Part shown: positions 60,817 to 64,000 of the stretch, piece by piece
Layout: each line of letters opens with the position of its first letter
Numbering within the stretch: position 1 is the first letter of the stretch
Assembly: GCA_964651705.1 (NCBI GenBank)
Contig: CAZYWZ010000014.1
Span: 20,757-84,756 of the forward strand
Source: JADLBR01 sp964651705
GTDB taxonomy: Bacteria; Verrucomicrobiota; Verrucomicrobiia; JADLBR01
Direction: 5' to 3'
DNA: 64,000 nucleotides
Program-made: the position numbers and the translations under genes
Notes under the pieces: generated by a model
What the model saw: the letters and a program-made list of their open reading frames with translations, nothing else
Databases searched by the model: none
What the model was told of the DNA's origin: nothing

Positions 60817-61119
60817 TCAAAACTTGCGTTCCCTTATCACCCGGATGTCGCTCTCGTAGGCCACCATCGCGAATCGCGGGAAGAATTCTGCCCCGAGGCG
60901 ATCGAGGAGGGCGTCGGCGGCATCGGGGCGGATGATGACCTCGAACTGGACGTTGGTGAATTCGGCCATGTCGCCGGTGCGGGCGCCGTGGGCGCCGGAG
61001 CCCTCGACGGGGAAGACGGTGTAACCCGCGGCGCCGCTGTCTTTCAGGAGGGCCTGGACCGGTTCGCGCGCGAGGGCCTCGCAGATGATCGTGATGAGCT
61101 TGGTGGGGTGGGTCTTCAT
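60817..61119 (-). CDS. sbtB: PII-like regulator SbtB
   Basis: A 100-residue PII-fold protein (KLITIICEALAREPVQALLK ... FTNVQFEVIIRPDAADALLD ... YESDIRVIRERKF). It lies 3 nt after sbtA on the same strand. SbtB proteins bind adenine nucleotides, including cAMP in cyanobacteria, and gate the SbtA bicarbonate transporter. The T-loop (GSGAHGARTGDMAEF) is short. No C-terminal Cys pair (the redox R-loop of some cyanobacterial SbtB) is present. The identification rests strongly on the adjacent sbtA. Confidence 0.85.
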   Translation of the reverse strand: MKTHPTKLITIICEALAREPVQALLKDSGAAGYTVFPVEGSGAHGARTGDMAEFTNVQFEVIIRPDAADALLDRLGAEFFPRFAMVAYESDIRVIRERKF

Positions 61120-61122
61120 GGG

Positions 61123-62100
61123 TCAGGGCGAGAGGCGCCGGGCGAGCTCATAATACAATGGGATGCCGAGCGTGATGTTGAAAGGGAAAGTGATGGCGAG
61201 GGAGGAGGTGAGGTAGAGGGTGGGGTTGGCGTCGGGGAGGGAGAGGCGCATCGCGGCGGGCGCGGCGATGTACGACGCGCTGGCGGCGAGGACGCCCATG
61301 AGGGTTTCGCCGCCGACGCTGAGGCCCACGGCCTTGCCCAGCAGGACGCCGATGCAGCCGTTGACCAGGGGCGCCCCGATGCCGAAGGCCAGGAGGAATG
61401 GGCCGACCCGGCGCAGGTCCGAGAGCCTGCGGCCCGCCACCATTCCCATCTCCAGGAGGAACAGCGCGAGGACGCCCTGGAAGGGGGTGACGAAGAACCC
61501 GTGCACCGCGGCCATGCCGGCCTTTCCGCTGAGTGTCCCGATGACCATGGACCCCACGAGCAGCAACACGCTGCGCCCGAGGAATGCCTCTCGCAGCGCG
61601 AGGCCCGTCATGGCGGGCTGCGACTGGCCCCCGCCACTGGCCGCCTTGCCCAGCAGGATGCCCACGACGATGGCCGGCGACTCCATCACCGCGAGGAATG
61701 CCGAGGCATAGGGCTCGTAACCCTCCCGGGAGTGATTCAAAAAATTCGTTGCGGCGATGAAGGTCACCGCGCTCACCGAGCCGTAGTGCGCGGCGATGGC
61801 GGCGGCATCGGGCCGCGGCAGTCTGCCCCCGTGGCGGAGGACGGGGTAGGTCCACAGCGGGATCAGCGCGCCCAGCGCGATCGCCGCCATGGCGGGCAAC
61901 CAGACGGCGCCGATGCCGGCCTCGGCGATGGCGGCCCCGCCCTTGAAGCCGATGCTCGCCAGCAGGTAGATGGTCAGGGCGATGTAGAGCGGCTCGGGGA
62001 ATTTCAGGTCGCTCCGGCTGACGGCGGCGAACACGCCGAGTGCGAAGAACAGCACGGCGGGGCTCAGCAGGTTGGCGCGGATGGCGTCGAGGAGTTCCAT
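61123..62100 (-). CDS. sbtA: Sodium-dependent bicarbonate transporter SbtA
   Basis: A 325-residue membrane protein with about ten spans in two inverted halves, as in SbtA. Recognisable segments are SPAVLFFALGVFAAVSRSDLKFPEPL at the start, AAHYGSVSAVTFIAATNFL (the Na+/HCO3- binding helix region), AVMESPAIVVGILLGK, and in the second half FGIGAPLVNGCIGVLLGK and GVLAASASYIAAPAAMRLS. It imports bicarbonate with sodium. Start at ATG 62100, 4 nt after purE, so it is in one operon with purine biosynthesis genes. Confidence 0.9.
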   Translation of the reverse strand: MELLDAIRANLLSPAVLFFALGVFAAVSRSDLKFPEPLYIALTIYLLASIGFKGGAAIAEAGIGAVWLPAMAAIALGALIPLWTYPVLRHGGRLPRPDAAAIAAHYGSVSAVTFIAATNFLNHSREGYEPYASAFLAVMESPAIVVGILLGKAASGGGQSQPAMTGLALREAFLGRSVLLLVGSMVIGTLSGKAGMAAVHGFFVTPFQGVLALFLLEMGMVAGRRLSDLRRVGPFLLAFGIGAPLVNGCIGVLLGKAVGLSVGGETLMGVLAASASYIAAPAAMRLSLPDANPTLYLTSSLAITFPFNITLGIPLYYELARRLSP

Positions 62101-62104
62101 GGCA

Positions 62105-62614
62105 TCAATCTCCCGGGGCCATGGAGCGGATCCGGCGGTCCTTGGCGGCGGATTCCACTGCGAGGGAGGCCTTGAATTTGAGAACCCGCCGGGTCATCCG
62201 GCGATCGCCGCTGGCGATGATCTGGGCGGCGAGGAGGCCCGCATTTCGCCCGCCGCCGATCGCGACCGTGGCGACGGGGACGCCGGCGGGCATCTGGACG
62301 ATGGAGAGGAGGGAGTCGAGGCCCTTGAGGGCCTTGGACTCCACGGGCACCCCGACGACGGGCAAGGGCGTATGGCTGGCGATCATGCCGGGCAGGTGCG
62401 CCGCGCCGCCGGCGCCGGCGATGATGACCCTGAGGCCGCGCCGATGGGCCTCGCGCCCGTATCGGGCCATGAGGCCTGGCGTCCGGTGGGCGGACACGAC
62501 GCGCGTCTCGTACGGGATGCCGAACTCCTGGCAGACCCTGGCGGCGGGCTCGAGCGTCGGCCAATCCGAGTCGCTTCCCATGACGATGCCGACCATGGGG
62601 GTATCCTTGCTCAT
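62105..62614 (-). CDS. purE: N5-carboxyaminoimidazole ribonucleotide mutase
   Basis: A 169-residue class I PurE. GIVMGSDSDWPTLEPA near the N-terminus, VVSAHRTPGLMARYGREA and IIAGAGGAAHLPGMIASHT contain the substrate-binding and catalytic Ser/His/Gly residues. It converts N5-CAIR, the PurK product, to CAIR in purine synthesis. It overlaps the purK stop as ATGA, so the two are translated together. A weakly conserved basic extension (RRMTRRVLKFKASLAVESAA) ends the protein. Confidence 0.95.
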   Translation of the reverse strand: MSKDTPMVGIVMGSDSDWPTLEPAARVCQEFGIPYETRVVSAHRTPGLMARYGREAHRRGLRVIIAGAGGAAHLPGMIASHTPLPVVGVPVESKALKGLDSLLSIVQMPAGVPVATVAIGGGRNAGLLAAQIIASGDRRMTRRVLKFKASLAVESAAKDRRIRSMAPGD

Positions 62615-63819
62615 GGTTTGCCTCCGAAGCGGATCATTGCAGCGGCGTCCTGTGCCACGGCCAGCGCCTCTTCGAGCGAGTCGCCGAGTGCGGTCACGTG
62701 TCCCATCTTGCGGCCCGCGCCCGCCATGGCCTTGCCATAGATGTGCACGTGGGCACCGGGCACCGCAAGCGCGCGCTCCAGGCCCTCCGGACGACCGGCG
62801 CCCCTCGAGTGACCCAAGAGGTTGACCATGGCCGCGGCGGGCGCCAGCAACCGCGTGGAGCCTAGCGGCCAACCCATCACGGCCCTGACGTGGTTTTCGA
62901 ACTGCGAGCAGGCGCAGGCCTCGATGGTGTAATGGCCGGAATTGTGGACCCGGGGGGCGAGTTCGTTGAAGGCAACGTCGCCGTCCTTGAGCAAAAACAT
63001 CTCGACGCCGAAACTCCCGATCCCGCCCACCGCCGTGACCGCGCGCATCGCCATATCGAGGGCGCGCCGCCCGATCTCCGGGGAGACCCGGGCGGGGGCC
63101 TTGACGACGTGGCAGATGTGGTCCTCTTGGACGGACTCGACGAGGGGGTAGGTCGCCGTCTCCCCGGTGCGCCCGCGGGTCACGATGGTCGCCAATTCCT
63201 TCACGAAAGGGCAGTAGGCCTCCACGTACAGGGGGGCCGTGCCTCCGCCCAGGCGGGCCCATGCGGCCGCGGCGTCTCCGTCGCCCCGCAGGGTGGCATT
63301 GCCCTTGCCGTCGTAACCGTTGCGGCGTGCCTTCAGGACGAGGGGCCAGCCGTATGCCGCGGCGGCTTCAAGGATCTCGGACCGATCGGCTATCTCGCGG
63401 AAGCGCGGCACGGTGACGCCGGCCGCGGCGACGGTTTTCTTCTGGATGAACTTGTCTTGGGAGAGACGGAGAGTGGTGGGCGTGGGATAGACCGGATGGC
63501 CGCACTCCTCGAGGGTCGCCAGCGCCCCCGCGTCGACAAACTCGTTTTCGAGGGTCACCGCATCGACCATGGACGCGAGCCGGAGCAGCGCCTCGGGGTC
63601 GTCCCAGTCGCCGACCACGGAATGGGAGGCGAGGTTGGCGGCGGGGCTGTAGTTGTTGCGCTCGAGGACCACGACATCGCATCCGAGCTGGAGCCCGGCC
63701 ATCGCGGTCATCTTGGCAAGCTGGCCGCCACCGACGACGCCGAGGCGCGGACCGATGCCCCGGGCGGCCTTGGCGGCGCCGCGGTATTCCACTATCTCCG
63801 CGTCGTAGGTCTCGTGCAT
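62611..63819 (-). CDS. purK: N5-carboxyaminoimidazole ribonucleotide synthase
   Basis: A 402-residue ATP-grasp enzyme that makes N5-CAIR from AIR, ATP and bicarbonate. It has GVVGGGQLAKMTAMAGLQLG near the N-terminus, LENEFVDAGAL, the ATP-binding KARRNGYDGKGN, YVEAYCPFVKELATIVTRG, the metal-binding FNELAPRVHNSGHYTIEA and C-terminal HIYGKAMAGAGRKMGHV. ATG 63819 gives a protein slightly longer than usual, with about 20 extra N-terminal residues. It heads the operon purK-purE-sbtA-sbtB. A structured leader (63886-63958) lies just upstream. Confidence 0.95.
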   Translation of the reverse strand: MHETYDAEIVEYRGAAKAARGIGPRLGVVGGGQLAKMTAMAGLQLGCDVVVLERNNYSPAANLASHSVVGDWDDPEALLRLASMVDAVTLENEFVDAGALATLEECGHPVYPTPTTLRLSQDKFIQKKTVAAAGVTVPRFREIADRSEILEAAAAYGWPLVLKARRNGYDGKGNATLRGDGDAAAAWARLGGGTAPLYVEAYCPFVKELATIVTRGRTGETATYPLVESVQEDHICHVVKAPARVSPEIGRRALDMAMRAVTAVGGIGSFGVEMFLLKDGDVAFNELAPRVHNSGHYTIEACACSQFENHVRAVMGWPLGSTRLLAPAAAMVNLLGHSRGAGRPEGLERALAVPGAHVHIYGKAMAGAGRKMGHVTALGDSLEEALAVAQDAAAMIRFGGKP

Positions 63820-63885
63820 GGTGGCCAAGGAGGATAGCAGCGTGTCGGACTTTACCAAGTGCGACGGGATGCCGGGGGCCGCGAG

Positions 63886-63958
63886 ATGTCCGGGCCGCGC
63901 GCGGGCCGCACCATGCATTTTCCTCGGTTTTGCGGGCGGTGCGGGCTAGCCCGGACAT
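63886..63958 (-). promoter_or_regulatory. Possible structured leader upstream of purK
   Basis: On the minus strand ATGTCCGGGC (63949-63958) pairs perfectly with GCCCGGACAT (63886-63895). Inside it CCGCACC (63938-63944) pairs with GGTGCGG (63906-63912), giving a nested two-stem structure of 73 nt ending 67 nt before the purK ATG. A weak promoter-like TTGGTA / TATCCT pair with a 16-nt spacer follows it closer to the gene. It does not match a purine riboswitch that I recognise. Confidence 0.4.
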
Positions 63959-64000
63959 TTCATCGTGGGAGAATTTTCTCGGAGGGTCGCAGGATTGATA

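Noticed and set aside
63886..63958. Purine riboswitch upstream of purK
   Set aside because: The nested stems do not show the conserved three-way junction and loop bases of the purine riboswitch, so it is reported only as an unclassified leader.

Overview
The window is GC-rich (well over 60% by eye) and densely coded. It has no rRNA, tRNA or CRISPR array that I could see. Gene content (three secreted sulfatases, many exported glycosidases, a TPR/ExbB/ExbD/VWA block, a haem-motif PD40-TPR protein, an XylR-type AraC regulator, DUF5703, DUF2202 and HAF-repeat proteins) suggests a heterotrophic member of the PVC group, most likely Verrucomicrobiota or a Lentisphaerota/Kiritimatiellota relative, living on complex sulfated glycans. 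That assignment is inference from gene families; no phylogenetic marker other than pheS, purE and purK is present.

Layout. (1) 1-20905, minus strand: one long carbohydrate locus transcribed right to left. The order is an enolase-superfamily sugar-acid dehydratase, an SDR dehydrogenase, an MFS transporter, then a run of exported proteins: a DUF5696-like glycosidase, a beta-helix/CBM9 protein, an SGNH esterase, a GH99/WbsX-like protein, a second SGNH esterase, a second GH99-like protein, a GH106-like protein, a second DUF5696-like protein, a two-domain (alpha/alpha)6 protein, and the start of another exported gene cut by the window edge. Many joints are ATGA overlaps or gaps of under 30 nt. (2) 21080-23248: a REP-associated tyrosine transposase (RAYT) between identical palindromic repeats, followed by a divergent AraC/XylR-type regulator that probably controls the locus. 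(3) 23548-27205, minus: glycolate oxidase glcD-glcF, an adenylate-kinase-like protein and a zinc-ribbon protein. (4) 27591-34195, minus: TPR protein, second TPR-like protein, ExbB, ExbD, ExbD, TonB-like VWA protein. (5) 34446-38620, minus: pheS and a discoidin/HExxH protein. (6) 39131-45292: a DUF5703/GH95-like glycosidase with a LamG insertion, a TRIC/UPF0126 channel (minus), an orphan membrane protein, RmuC. (7) 45578-52179, plus: sulfatase, ceramidase-like protein, GH32, sulfatase. (8) 52368-57097, minus: a HAF-repeat secreted protein and a PD40-CxxCH-TPR protein. (9) 57349-60590, plus: a Tat-exported DapA-like protein, a sulfatase and a ferritin-like DUF2202 protein. (10) 60817-63819, minus: purK-purE-sbtA-sbtB.

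The most striking feature is not a protein. About twenty intergenic loci carry short palindromes, usually in outward-facing pairs, whose stems differ widely but whose feet are repeatedly GTAG (CTAC on the other end), or GGAG in a few. GTAG/GGAG feet are the known hallmark of REP elements mobilised by RAYT transposases, and a RAYT gene sits in the window between two identical copies. The elements invade operon junctions, supply a stop codon, sit at a gene start, and in one case lie in frame inside the MFS transporter gene.

The second notable arrangement is purK-purE-sbtA-sbtB. PurK is a bicarbonate-consuming enzyme and here it is apparently co-transcribed with a SbtA-type bicarbonate transporter and its PII-like partner.
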